Assembly: GCA_003526375.1 (NCBI GenBank)
Contig: DPDG01000034.1
Location: forward strand, 1-64,000
Length of the DNA stretch: 64,000 bases
Direction: 5' to 3'
DNA from: Lentisphaeria bacterium
Lineage (GTDB): Bacteria; Verrucomicrobiota; Lentisphaeria; Victivallales; UBA1829
Under the pieces are notes generated by a model that did not search any database, was not told the DNA's origin, and saw only the letters and a program-made list of their open reading frames with translations. The position numbers and the translations under genes are program-made. This document shows positions 17,606 to 26,842 of this stretch, in pieces. Position 1 is the stretch's first letter. The number at the start of each line of letters is the position of its first letter.

Positions 17606-17675
17606 GTTGTTTCTCCTTTTTCCTGATTCAAAAAACGGTTTTGTGAAAATGCTGTTCCTGTTGAAAACAGGTGAT

Positions 17676-17888
17676 TCATTCCTTTATTTTTTTCATTTCT
17701 TCCCGCCCTGCCGTATTTTCGGCAACATCCATGAGCTCCCCGGCTTCATCGGCGACTGCCGATTTCGCCTTTTTGAATTCATAGGATGCGCGGCCGAGCG
17801 CACGTGCCAGTTCCGGGATGCGTTTCGCACCGAAAATGACGAGGACCGCCAGGGCGATGAGAAGGATTTCAGTGAATCCGAGTGACAT
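17676..17888 (-). CDS. tatA: Twin-arginine translocase subunit TatA/TatE
   Basis: 70 aa. A short N-terminal membrane helix (FTEILLIALAVLVIFGAKRIPEL) is followed by an amphipathic helix (LARALGRASYEFKKA) and a charged tail, the TatA layout. It forms the export pore for folded proteins with twin-arginine signals. AGGAGG lies seven bases before the ATG at 17888, while an ATG two codons earlier overlaps it. No tatC is in the window. Its place directly before a Tat-signal AKR suggests co-expression with its cargo. Confidence 0.92.
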   Translation of the reverse strand: MSLGFTEILLIALAVLVIFGAKRIPELARALGRASYEFKKAKSAVADEAGELMDVAENTAGREEMKKIKE

Positions 17889-17890
17889 GA

Positions 17891-18724
17891 TCATGCCTCC
17901 TTGTTTGATTGTCGGTTGTTGGGATCGTCCATGCTTCCTGAACGGAAGCCTTCCAGATCAAGAGTTACAAAGTGAAATCCGAGTTGTTTCAGCCCTTCCG
18001 CGATTTCCCGGTGACGGGCGGCTGTTGCCGCGATGTCTTTGCCGGATACTTCAATCCGGGCGATGCCGGCATGAATTCTGAGCCGGACGTCGTGGACGGA
18101 GGGGACGAGCTTGCGGACCAGATCTTCGCCGTCGATTGCCTTCCGAATCAGATCCTCTGTCAGGAGGGAACCATACTCAAAACGGGTTGCCATGCAGGGG
18201 ACGGACGGTTTTTCCGCACATTCCAGATGGAGCTCCGCAGCCATGCGGCGGACTTCCGCTTTGGTAATGCCGAGCTCGGCAAGCGGTGACAGGATGCCGA
18301 GTTCCTCCAATGCTGTCAGCCCTGGGCGGTAGGATTTCCGGTCGTCGGCATTGGTGCCGTCGATGACGGTTCCGATTCCTCTTGCCGCCGCAAAGTCTCT
18401 GATTTCCGAAAAGAGATACCGTTTGCACCAGAAACAGCGGTCCGGCGGATTGTATTTCACTTCCGGAATCGACAGCGGGTCACAGCCGAACAGTTTCAGT
18501 TCGATTCCTGCTTTTCCGGCTGCTTTCCGGACTTCCTCCAGTTCTTCCGGGCGCTGGAAAATGGAGTGCAGGGTCAGAGCCAGCAGAGGAAACGGGGCTT
18601 CATCATGCAATTCCTTGAGGACGGCGAGCAGCAGCGAACTGTCCACCCCGCCGGAAAAGGCAAGCGCAATCCCGCCTTCCGAGCGTTCCCGCAGATCGTG
18701 TTTCAACTGTTCATACTTTGACAT
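17891..18724 (-). CDS. larE: LarE, sulfur transferase for nickel-pincer cofactor
   Basis: 277 aa. The PP-loop FSGGVDSS near residue 25 binds ATP to adenylate the pyridinium dicarboxylate intermediate. CFWCKRYL and VPCMATRFEYG supply three cysteines. In the family, one-cysteine LarE proteins sacrifice their own sulfur, while three-cysteine types carry a [4Fe-4S] cluster; the CxxC plus distal Cys here points to the cluster type (inference). The start has GGAGGAG upstream and overlaps the larC end by 14 bp. It provides thiolated precursor to LarC. Confidence 0.9.
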   Translation of the reverse strand: MSKYEQLKHDLRERSEGGIALAFSGGVDSSLLLAVLKELHDEAPFPLLALTLHSIFQRPEELEEVRKAAGKAGIELKLFGCDPLSIPEVKYNPPDRCFWCKRYLFSEIRDFAAARGIGTVIDGTNADDRKSYRPGLTALEELGILSPLAELGITKAEVRRMAAELHLECAEKPSVPCMATRFEYGSLLTEDLIRKAIDGEDLVRKLVPSVHDVRLRIHAGIARIEVSGKDIAATAARHREIAEGLKQLGFHFVTLDLEGFRSGSMDDPNNRQSNKEA

Positions 18725-19907
18725 TCCACTCCTCCGCGATTCGTTTTGCCTGTGTGAAAACCGTATGAAAATCAATGCCGGACGATTCGGAAAGCTGTTT
18801 TATGCTTTCATATTCGGGATAACAGCGCTCCACATCGTTCCAGACGCATTTCTTTGCCCGCACTGTTCCGAAAGGAAGTGTCAGATTCACGGTTTCACGC
18901 TGCATGCAGGTTCGTTCCACGGGGAATTTCCGCAGGCCTATGGTGGTCGTCGTTTCAAAAATGATCGTTTCAATCTTCGGCAGGAGCGTTTCCGTAACGA
19001 TTGCTCTCAACAGATAGGCGGGACGGTTCTTCTTCATGAAACATGGCAGGAAATGCACGTCCTTTGCACCGTTTTCCAGAAGTTTTTCCATTGCATAACC
19101 GAATGCCTCGCCGGTCGAGTCGTCGATATTGCATTCCACGACATAAATCTGTTCCGGGTCGCTTTTTTCTTCGATCAGCATTGCCCGCAGAAGATTTGCA
19201 CGCCCGAAATCCCGTTTGCCGAGCCCGATGCCGACCTTGCTGACCAGATACTCCCCCGGAAGCGAGGAACGGGTCCGGAGCGCTGCGGCGATCGCAATTC
19301 CGGTCGGCGTCACCATCTCTCCGGCGATTGCGGTTGTCCGCAGGGGAATGGAATACGCCTGGGCGATGTTCAATACCGCCGGGACGGGTACCGGGAGCTC
19401 GCCGTGTTGACAGCGGACGAATCCGGTTCCTTCGCTGAGTCCGGTCACGACGCAGTCCGTGATGCCGAGATCGTCAATTAAAACGGAAGCCGCCACGATG
19501 TCCACGATGGAATCGACGGCTCCGACTTCGTGAAAATGAACCTCCTCAACGGAGCATCCGTGTGCCCTGGCTTCCGCTTCCGCGACGATCCGGAAGATTT
19601 TCTTTGCCAGATCACGCGCCTGCCGGCTCATATCACCCCGGTCGATGACGGCGCAGACATCGGCAAGATTCCGGTGTGTGTGATGATGTTCCGCCTCATG
19701 ACGATGCTCATGCAGGTGCACATCGAAATCGCAGCCTTCGACGCCGCAGGATTTCCGGCGCGATACCGCATAATCAAAGCCCTCAAGGCGCAGGCTGTTC
19801 AATACCGCATCAAGCTTTTCCCGGCTGCCGCCGAGGTCGAGCAGAGCCGCAACGGTCATGTCGCCGGAAATCCCGGATGCGCCTTCGAGATACAATAATT
19901 TACTCAT
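18711..19907 (-). CDS. larC: LarC, nickel insertion protein (cyclometallase)
   Basis: 398 aa, DUF111 family. The start MSKLLYLEGASGISGDM, a His-rich nickel-binding stretch near residue 70 (HLHEHRHEAEHHHTH), then VHFHEVGAVDSIVDI and TPTGIAI are typical. It inserts nickel into the pincer nucleotide using CTP. The gene is one continuous frame, whereas Lactiplantibacillus plantarum makes LarC by a frameshift. AGGAG lies nine bases before the chosen ATG. No larB or larA lies in the window, so the pathway must be completed elsewhere. Confidence 0.92.
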   Translation of the reverse strand: MSKLLYLEGASGISGDMTVAALLDLGGSREKLDAVLNSLRLEGFDYAVSRRKSCGVEGCDFDVHLHEHRHEAEHHHTHRNLADVCAVIDRGDMSRQARDLAKKIFRIVAEAEARAHGCSVEEVHFHEVGAVDSIVDIVAASVLIDDLGITDCVVTGLSEGTGFVRCQHGELPVPVPAVLNIAQAYSIPLRTTAIAGEMVTPTGIAIAAALRTRSSLPGEYLVSKVGIGLGKRDFGRANLLRAMLIEEKSDPEQIYVVECNIDDSTGEAFGYAMEKLLENGAKDVHFLPCFMKKNRPAYLLRAIVTETLLPKIETIIFETTTTIGLRKFPVERTCMQRETVNLTLPFGTVRAKKCVWNDVERCYPEYESIKQLSESSGIDFHTVFTQAKRIAEEWNVKV

Positions 19908-19968
19908 TGGGATGATCTCCTGTTGTTCCTGTTCCAAAGTGATTCCTGTTCCATGGTCTCCGCATTCT

Positions 19969-21291
19969 TCATGCCTCCAGCGTAATCTGTTTTTCTATTT
20001 CATGAACGGTCATTGCCTTTTCCGGCGCCGGGCAGACCTGTTGGCAGGCGCCGCATCCGATACAGAGCTGCGTGTTCAGCCGCGGAGCGCCGGTTCTCCG
20101 CAGAGTGACCGCTTTGACCGGGCAGGCGTCTGCGCATTTGCCGCACTTTGCCCCGTCCTGAAAGACGATGCAGGTCCGCGGGTTGAAACGCGCTTCCGCA
20201 ATTTTGGTTTTCTGTTTGGCTGCCAGCGTCAACGGACGGATCGCCCCGGTCGGGCAGACCTGGGAACAGCGGTTGCAGTTGAACTGGCAGGCGCCTTTGG
20301 TCAAATCCAGCGAAACCGGACCGAGCCCATGCGGCGCAGGGACAATGATTTTCGCCGGACAGTTCGCCGTGCAGAGCTGGCAGGATGTGCACCGGGCGGC
20401 AAACCGTTCCGCATTTCCCGCTCCCGGCGGCAGAATTCTGAAGCGGGCTGCAAAACCGGACAGCTTTTTCATGCCTGCTTTTGCCAGCACTGTCCCGGCT
20501 GCGAATCCCGCGATCAGGATTCCGCTGTTGACCAGGAAAGCGCGGCGCGTCTCATCGACGGGAAGCGCTTTCCGCTCCGTTCGCCCGAACTTCACCGCAT
20601 GGAGACGACAGACGGAAATGCAGTTCATGCAGCGGACACAGCGTTCGTTGTCCAGCGTGCCGTTTTCCGGGGCGATGCAGCCGGAAGGACAGACTTTCAC
20701 GCACATGCCGCATTTCACGCATTGATCGGAAAGACGCAGCCGGAACACGCCGTATTTTGCCGTCAGCCCGAGCAGTGTTCCGACCGGACAGACCGCGGTG
20801 CAGTAGATTCGTTTTTTCCAGACTGCAAGCACGGCGATAACTGCCAGCGGAATCATGGAGCCGATGGAGAAGGAACCAACGATCCGCCCGGAATTGGAAT
20901 AGGGATCAAGCAATAGAAACGGAGTTGCCCAGCCTGAAATCAACATCCCGAAGGCAAATCCCGCGATGAGATAACGGGTTTTCATGAAATTCGCAGTTGT
21001 CTTTCCCTTGCGTCGGGAGAGAAATCCGATGAAATCCTGCAGAATCCCGAACGGACAGAGAGCCGCGCAGTAAAAGCGCCCGAACAGGAAAGTTGCCGAT
21101 ACAATCGCCAGCAGAGTGATCAGAGCCCCGATGGAGAATGCGGCAAGGCATTTCATCAGAACCGGTCCGAACTGTCCATGCAGGAGAGTTGCGGAAATGC
21201 CGCCTTTCCCGGAAAAACCGATAAGAGCAACTGCAAGGCAAAGTGCCGCCGCCGCAATTCTGAAATAGTTCCATCTGATCTGTTTTTTCAT
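19969..21291 (-). CDS. NapH/NapG-like membrane polyferredoxin
   Basis: 440 aa. The N-terminal half is NapH-like: four membrane helices with CALCPFG and CTAVCPVG motifs between them, then two cytoplasmic-type clusters (CVKCGMCVKVCP, CVRCMNCISVC). Near residue 250 is a second hydrophobic segment opened by TRRAFLVNSGILIAGFAAG, a Tat-like motif, then LPPGAGN and further cluster sets (CTSCQLCTANCP, CNRCSQVCP, CGKCADACP, CIGCGACQQVCP), as in NapG. So it looks like a NapH-NapG fusion moving electrons from quinol across the membrane. It opens the operon, 61 bp before larC. Confidence 0.82.
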   Translation of the reverse strand: MKKQIRWNYFRIAAAALCLAVALIGFSGKGGISATLLHGQFGPVLMKCLAAFSIGALITLLAIVSATFLFGRFYCAALCPFGILQDFIGFLSRRKGKTTANFMKTRYLIAGFAFGMLISGWATPFLLLDPYSNSGRIVGSFSIGSMIPLAVIAVLAVWKKRIYCTAVCPVGTLLGLTAKYGVFRLRLSDQCVKCGMCVKVCPSGCIAPENGTLDNERCVRCMNCISVCRLHAVKFGRTERKALPVDETRRAFLVNSGILIAGFAAGTVLAKAGMKKLSGFAARFRILPPGAGNAERFAARCTSCQLCTANCPAKIIVPAPHGLGPVSLDLTKGACQFNCNRCSQVCPTGAIRPLTLAAKQKTKIAEARFNPRTCIVFQDGAKCGKCADACPVKAVTLRRTGAPRLNTQLCIGCGACQQVCPAPEKAMTVHEIEKQITLEA

Positions 21292-21336
21292 TGCTCGAAT
21301 CTCCTGAACATTCTGCTTTTTCCCTCCTTGGTTTTT

Positions 21337-21366
21337 AGTATAAACCTTAGAGTAACTGTCAGTCAA
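21337..21366 (-). promoter_or_regulatory. Promoter of the polyferredoxin-lar-tat operon
   Basis: On the minus strand TTGACT (21361-21366), 18-bp spacer, TATACT (21337-21342), about 45 bp before the start. The near-consensus boxes with a slightly long spacer containing GTTACTCTAAGGT recall promoters activated by MerR-type regulators, but a full dyad is not visible. Confidence 0.65.
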
Positions 21367-21482
21367 TACTTTTTTCAGAAAAAATGGATTTTTTTGTCGG
21401 AGAGCAGAAAACAGGCTGAAAATGAGCTGTTGCCGGTGGACATTCAACGGAATGGAGGGTGGTTCCGCATACGGAACCGGGA

Positions 21483-23432
21483 TTACCGTTCCCGGATTTC
21501 CTTTCTCAGACACTCATACGGCGGGAGCTCTATCCCGTCGTCTTCAAATACTGCGGTGTCTGCGGTATTGTTGATGTAAAAGAGGATAGTTCCGCGTTGA
21601 ATGCGCTGGCATTTCGGCGGAACATGGAAGCGGGGGATTCCGCATTGCTTCAGCAGGTGTCTCATCACGAGGGCGAGTCCCTCCCTGTTCATCGGCGCCG
21701 CCAGGTAAAACGCGCCGTCGTGTTCGGTAAAGAGCGGCGCCCCCTGATAGAGCCCCGCGGTATATTCCTGAAGAATCCGGCATGTGTCCGGAATCGGTTT
21801 TTCCATAAAGGAGAGGAGGCGGGCCTGTTTTCCCATGAACTCGACATCCAGGCTCCGGTTGTTTTCCGGGAGCGTTCTTTCGTTGTATTCAAATTCGCGG
21901 AAATCCACGCCCTTGCAAATGTTGCAGGACTCGTCGATATGCAGTCCGAACAGCTTTTGCAGATTTGCCGGAGCGGATTCCATGCGGTATTTTCCGAATT
22001 CGTCCATACGGTTCAATCGGCATTGAGCCAAAATCTTCCCCCCGTTCCGCCGGTATTCGTGCAGAAACCGGCAGACTGCGTCCGGAAGATGTTCTATCTG
22101 AGGCAGGATGACAAGCTTGTATGCGGAAAGTGTATGTTCCGTGATAAGCGAAAGAGGCAGAATGTCCGCATGGACTCCGGTTTCGTTCAACGCCTGATTC
22201 ATGCGCACGACCGCATGAAAATAAGAGTAGTCGTCGCGATATTTCGTAATGAATCCCGTGAGGCGATCCGTCAGGATGGCGACGTTGCTTTCCGGCGGCG
22301 GCAGGCCGGGATGCTGTCCGGAAAATGCGCGGATTTCCCGTATGGTTCTGCTTATGATCCCGTATGCTTCTCCGGGATTTCCGCTCCACGGAAGAATCGA
22401 GGGATGGCTTTCTTCGCCCATCAGCGACTGCCGCCAGCGGAAATAGAACAGATTTTCGGCGCCGTGTGCGAACGCATCCCATGCCCACGTGCGCAGAACC
22501 TGATATGCGTCTTTCTGCGTTGTGACGGGGTTCCATGCTCCTGTCTCTCCGACTGTAAACGCCTGCCGTTTTCCCCTGATGTTCCGGTAGTAATCCCAGA
22601 ATGAATGGGAGAACTCAAGAGAATCGTTTCCGAGATAAGTGTCGCAGGAGGCGAAATCAAGTCCCGGGTAAATCTCATCCGGAGCAACGTCCGGCAGGAA
22701 CGAGGTCCAGCTGTTCGTGGTGATTTTCCACGACGGATTGACTTGGCGGAGAATGTCGCGCTGTTCATAAGCCAGTTCCGTGTAAAGGGAACTCATGAAC
22801 TGTGCGTATTCCGCTTTCCAGCTGACACGCTTGAAATTGCGTGGATCAATCTCATCGAAAGAAGTGAAATCTCCGCTCCAGAATGCTCCGTTCCACGCCG
22901 CGTTGAGATTTTCGACCGTCCGGTATTTCATTTCCAGATGCGTGCGGAAACGTTTTGCACACCCGTCACAGAAACAGAACCCGTGTTCCGCTTCCGCCGC
23001 GATTTCATTGTCCAGCTGCCATGCGAAGATTGCAGGGCTGTCCCGGAATGTTTCTGCCATTTTCTCCGTGATCCGTCTTGAGAATTCCCGGAATTTCAGG
23101 GAAGACGGACAGCAGTGCCTGCGGTTGCCGTCGTAGACAGGTTGTCCTGTCTTATCGCTTTTGAGAATTTCCGGATAACGTGAGCTCATCCATTTCGGCG
23201 GTGCGGCGGTGGGAGTGCACAACAGGACTGCAATTCCGTTTTCATGCAGCTTTTCCAGCAGATGCCGGTAGTCTGAAAACTCGAATTTTCCTTCCTGCGG
23301 TTCAAATCTGCCCCAGTTGAATTCACCCATGCGGACGGCATTGATTCCCGCTTCTTTCATCAACCGGATATCTTCCGCCCACCGTTCCCGCGGCCACGCC
23401 TCGGGATACCACGCACAGCCGAAATATTTCAT
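21483..23432 (-). CDS. Beta-galactosidase, glycoside hydrolase family 42
   Basis: 649 aa. N-terminal TIM barrel from FGCAWYPEAWP. The acid/base Glu is E143 (WQLDNEIA) and the nucleophile E296 (TVGETGAWN), both at GH42 positions. The zinc-binding cysteines of the family are present (C107 region and CFCDGC at 153-158). No signal peptide, so it acts in the cytoplasm on imported beta-galactosides. GAGGAG precedes the chosen ATG. It is the last gene of a leftward cluster, 10 bp after the DUF4838 gene. Confidence 0.92.
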   Translation of the reverse strand: MKYFGCAWYPEAWPRERWAEDIRLMKEAGINAVRMGEFNWGRFEPQEGKFEFSDYRHLLEKLHENGIAVLLCTPTAAPPKWMSSRYPEILKSDKTGQPVYDGNRRHCCPSSLKFREFSRRITEKMAETFRDSPAIFAWQLDNEIAAEAEHGFCFCDGCAKRFRTHLEMKYRTVENLNAAWNGAFWSGDFTSFDEIDPRNFKRVSWKAEYAQFMSSLYTELAYEQRDILRQVNPSWKITTNSWTSFLPDVAPDEIYPGLDFASCDTYLGNDSLEFSHSFWDYYRNIRGKRQAFTVGETGAWNPVTTQKDAYQVLRTWAWDAFAHGAENLFYFRWRQSLMGEESHPSILPWSGNPGEAYGIISRTIREIRAFSGQHPGLPPPESNVAILTDRLTGFITKYRDDYSYFHAVVRMNQALNETGVHADILPLSLITEHTLSAYKLVILPQIEHLPDAVCRFLHEYRRNGGKILAQCRLNRMDEFGKYRMESAPANLQKLFGLHIDESCNICKGVDFREFEYNERTLPENNRSLDVEFMGKQARLLSFMEKPIPDTCRILQEYTAGLYQGAPLFTEHDGAFYLAAPMNREGLALVMRHLLKQCGIPRFHVPPKCQRIQRGTILFYINNTADTAVFEDDGIELPPYECLRKEIRER

Positions 23433-23442
23433 GGAAGTCTCC

Positions 23443-25722
23443 TCACTGCTGTCCGGGGAATTGGAGCTGTGCATCGCTGATCAGAATCCAGCAGTAGACG
23501 AAAGCTCCGCGGGCATGACCGGTGTTCCGTATGACGAGAGAGTTGTTTTCCTTTTTCAGGACGCCGGCGGGAATTTTGAACTCCCTCCGTGACCAGTTGT
23601 GGATGGCAAATCCGCATTCGCCGTCATAGATCACCGTTCCGTTGAGAGTGATCCTCATCATGGTGATCTCCTTGTTTTTCAGATGATGCGGCGCGGCGCC
23701 TCTGGAAACGGCGTCCTGCCCTTCCAGATTCAATACCGCCTCTTTTCCCGCTTCGGGTTCCGGCAGGTCAAAAACGAGTGACATTTCCGCCGACGAGGTG
23801 ATGCGCCCTCCTTTCGCCTTTGTGAAGACTCCCGCACAGAGTTTGGGCGGAGACAGCGGATCGTTTTTCGGTCCGTATTCCTTCGGCCCGAAATCCTGTC
23901 CGCTCCACATCGCCGCCGGGAAACGGTAGCCGGCAGCCGTTTTTTCTGGAACGGCGCCTGTTGTGGTTCCGATCTGTTTTTTCAGTGCCATGATCCTGGA
24001 GGGCGGCAATGTTTTTTCCAGTTCCCGCAGGACAAGATTATTGGAACGGGCGAACTCTGTCTCCCTGTTCAGTTGTTTTGCACATCGGTTCCCTTCATTC
24101 AGCACGAATCTGACAAGTTCCCCGTCATTATAGTCCGGGAGGTGTTTCATGGCGTCGGCAAGCATGAGATACTTTTCCGACGTCAGCTCTTTTCTGAGCG
24201 TTTCAGTAATTCCGGGGCTGTTGATTGCGTTGTCCAGAACGGAACATGCCTGCCGCAGAAATTCCGGAGTGTAAAAGTCCGGCGGATAGGCGTTGGCGAG
24301 TTTCCTTCCGCTTTGCAGCGTCTTCTGATATTGCGCATCGGCAAGTTTCAGGTATGCAATGACATGCGGTGCGGCGGCTCCGTAAAGGCACGGCGCATAA
24401 TCCTCCATGAGTTTCATGGCGTCCTGTTCCGGGTTCCAGAGAAGTTTCCCGTGGAGATACCACCACAGTTTCGGGAAATTCACCGGGTTCCCATAATTGA
24501 AGGCAATGCCTCCGACTCCGCATTTTTTCAGATAACGGTAACGGTCGGCGGTTTGCGGGACGAATGCCGGCTGATAAGTTCCTCCGATATATTCGCATAC
24601 CAGCGGTCTCTGTCCGCCCCTGCCGAGCCAGCCCTTCAGGGTCTCCTGCATTTTTTCCATGCCGCCCTGTTTCAGTTCATGTGCAAAGAAAGGACGGTTG
24701 CCGAGGGAGGACGCCACGACGACCGCGACATTGCCCGCCGGTTTGATGCGTTCGGGAGCGGCGTCGGAGCCCGCATAGGCAAACGTCAGGAAAATACGGT
24801 CGGGATACTTTTTCCCGAGTGCGTCGGCGACCGCATTTACCCAGGTCAGAAGACGTCCCGCATATTGTCCCGGCTGTTCATCCAGTTTTTCGCATTCCGG
24901 GCACCTGCACCAGAGTGTGGTATCGCCGTAAGTGAGATAGAAGAACTTCTTGTCGGGATTCAGTTCAACCCATTTTTCCGCCCGTTCGATTGATATTTTC
25001 GTCACATCGGGATTGGAGAGGCACAGAGGGGTCCGGTGATCGGTGAAGGAATCCTTCGCGATCCGTTCCCCGTTTTTCAGCATGGAATAATATTCCGGAT
25101 GTGCGTCGTAATACTTCAGCCTGGGAACCAGGTAGCCTGCCGTATGATCGATCCAGAGGTCTGATTTCTTCCGGAACAGTTCGGGGTCGGCGCCGTGCCG
25201 TGGATCGCCGAGCATCAGGCTGCCGAGCTGTCCCGTCAGCGGATTGCCGCCGTTCCGGTAGAAGAACGCCGGCGCATCAATGATTGTACACTCTTTCAAT
25301 TCCCGAGGCGGAACGGAAGGAGGAAAGACACCGGCTCCGTTCCCTGTCGGACGAAGTCCGAGCATCTCCCCGAGCCGCCCGACGCCGCAGAGCAGTCCCC
25401 ACGGATTTTCCGAGGCGATTCCGATTGCGTCCTCCGTGATTTTCAGGACGAAGCCGTCGGAACCCGCCCGCGCCGTTTCCTCTTTGGAGACCAGCCCTTT
25501 CTCCAATGCGGCTTTGCCGAGATAGACGGCGTTGCTGCGGAACGGTTCCGACGGCTTCAACAAGCGCAGATTCTTTCCCGTCGCCTTGTTCCAGTAAGTT
25601 TGGAGCCAGGTGGCGGACAGATCATGTTCACCGGCTCCGTGGACATCCTGGATTTTCTCCACGGAGAGCCCGAAAGCGGCTGCGGCGCATACGGAAATCA
25701 GAACGGATAGCATTGTTTTCAT
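23443..25722 (-). CDS. Secreted DUF4838-type protein (glycosidase-like), paralogue 1
   Basis: 759 aa with signal peptide (about residues 1-19, ending AAAAFGLS). An N-terminal alpha/beta domain (VYLGKAAL..GFVLKI) resembles the GH20/GH67-type non-catalytic domain. The central part has IDHTAGYLVPRLKYYDAHPEYYS, a cysteine pair CRCPECEKL and a TYGDTTLWC block, as in DUF4838. The C-terminal ~120 residues look like a beta-sandwich with GTVIYDGE. This family is abundant in Lentisphaerota polysaccharide loci; its reaction is not established. Neighbours GH42 and a LamG protein support glycan processing outside the cytoplasm. Confidence 0.82.
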   Translation of the reverse strand: MKTMLSVLISVCAAAAFGLSVEKIQDVHGAGEHDLSATWLQTYWNKATGKNLRLLKPSEPFRSNAVYLGKAALEKGLVSKEETARAGSDGFVLKITEDAIGIASENPWGLLCGVGRLGEMLGLRPTGNGAGVFPPSVPPRELKECTIIDAPAFFYRNGGNPLTGQLGSLMLGDPRHGADPELFRKKSDLWIDHTAGYLVPRLKYYDAHPEYYSMLKNGERIAKDSFTDHRTPLCLSNPDVTKISIERAEKWVELNPDKKFFYLTYGDTTLWCRCPECEKLDEQPGQYAGRLLTWVNAVADALGKKYPDRIFLTFAYAGSDAAPERIKPAGNVAVVVASSLGNRPFFAHELKQGGMEKMQETLKGWLGRGGQRPLVCEYIGGTYQPAFVPQTADRYRYLKKCGVGGIAFNYGNPVNFPKLWWYLHGKLLWNPEQDAMKLMEDYAPCLYGAAAPHVIAYLKLADAQYQKTLQSGRKLANAYPPDFYTPEFLRQACSVLDNAINSPGITETLRKELTSEKYLMLADAMKHLPDYNDGELVRFVLNEGNRCAKQLNRETEFARSNNLVLRELEKTLPPSRIMALKKQIGTTTGAVPEKTAAGYRFPAAMWSGQDFGPKEYGPKNDPLSPPKLCAGVFTKAKGGRITSSAEMSLVFDLPEPEAGKEAVLNLEGQDAVSRGAAPHHLKNKEITMMRITLNGTVIYDGECGFAIHNWSRREFKIPAGVLKKENNSLVIRNTGHARGAFVYCWILISDAQLQFPGQQ

Positions 25723-25737
25723 CTGAAATGTGCCCCG

Positions 25738-26769
25738 TCACCGTGTTTCGATTCTGCCGATGGAAACGGCGGCGGAGTCTTTCTGATTTTCATACGCGGC
25801 TGCGATCCATTCCGGAGAACGCGCCGTATTCGACAGCGTAAATTCGTCTCCGAGTGCATCTGTCGACATCAGTGAAAGGATGCTTTTTGCCCGCAGTCCG
25901 GGAAAATCCGCATTTTTGAAGAGTTCCCCCGGTTTCCCGTCGACGAAAAGCCGGAGCGTTTTGTTTCCGCCGTCGTAGACGATACTCAGATTCACCCAGC
26001 GGTTGTATGGGTTTTTATCTGCAAGATAACTGTGAGCGCCGACGGATTTCGGTTTGTTGAAATTGACCTGCCAGCGTTTCGCCGGATGGTAGAACAACTG
26101 AACCGGATAGTCATAGAAAAAATGCCCACCGTTTTTGCGCGGGTTGACCCAGCAGGAGAGTGTGAACGACTGTCCCGCAGGAAGAACAGGCGCTTTTTCT
26201 CCCCGCAAATAACGGTATTCCAGCCCGGCTTTCCCCCCGGTGCTTTCCACGCCTGTTCCGATCAGGGCGGGGACAGTTCCGGCTCCGTTTCTCAATGTCA
26301 GATTGAAATTGCCGAGACTGTCCGGCGCGCTGTCTTTTCCGTTCATGTGCCAGACTGCCAGATAACCGTTGCTCCATACCGCCCCGGGATCATGTTTCGA
26401 CTGGGCTCCGGGATTGTTGAAGTAAAGATAAAACGGCGTCTCCTTCTTCTGTTGAATCACAGGAAGCCGGACCCAGCAGACCAGCTCTTTTTTCGCTGCG
26501 TCCATGGATTCGATTTCATGCGGAAGAACTGTTTTTCCGTCGGCGGATGTGAAAGTCAGGTCGCTTCCGTCCGGCTTGATTTTGGAAAAGAGTTCATCTC
26601 CGTTCAGCCGGACGCATACCGGGAAATTTTCAAGATTTCCCGCCGCCGCTTTTTCCGTCAGATTCAGGCGCATCCGGTTTGCGGAATCGTTTTCGAGCCA
26701 TTCCTGTGCCTCCGCCGCAATTCCGGCGGAAATCAACGCCGCGCATAAAGCAAGCATTCCGTTTTTCAT
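25738..26769 (-). CDS. Secreted DUF2341/LamG (concanavalin-A-like) protein
   Basis: 343 aa with signal peptide (LALCAALISAGIAAEA). The first half (NFPVCVRLNGDELFS, then FYLYFNNPGAQ) matches DUF2341, and the second half (VWHMNGKDSAPDSLGN, FTLSCWVNPRK, KTLRLFVDGK) is a LamG-like jelly roll. Such pairs bind carbohydrate at the cell surface; no enzymatic motif is evident. AGGAGG lies six bases before ATG 26769; an ATG two codons earlier abuts the site. It is between the prepilin gene and the DUF4838 gene in one cluster. Confidence 0.8.
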   Translation of the reverse strand: MKNGMLALCAALISAGIAAEAQEWLENDSANRMRLNLTEKAAAGNLENFPVCVRLNGDELFSKIKPDGSDLTFTSADGKTVLPHEIESMDAAKKELVCWVRLPVIQQKKETPFYLYFNNPGAQSKHDPGAVWSNGYLAVWHMNGKDSAPDSLGNFNLTLRNGAGTVPALIGTGVESTGGKAGLEYRYLRGEKAPVLPAGQSFTLSCWVNPRKNGGHFFYDYPVQLFYHPAKRWQVNFNKPKSVGAHSYLADKNPYNRWVNLSIVYDGGNKTLRLFVDGKPGELFKNADFPGLRAKSILSLMSTDALGDEFTLSNTARSPEWIAAAYENQKDSAAVSIGRIETR

Positions 26770-26842
26770 CTTCATCCTCCTGTTTTATGAAATTTTATTC
26801 CAGCGGGCTCCGTCCCCGTTCTCCCGGGCGTCTTTGAGACGG

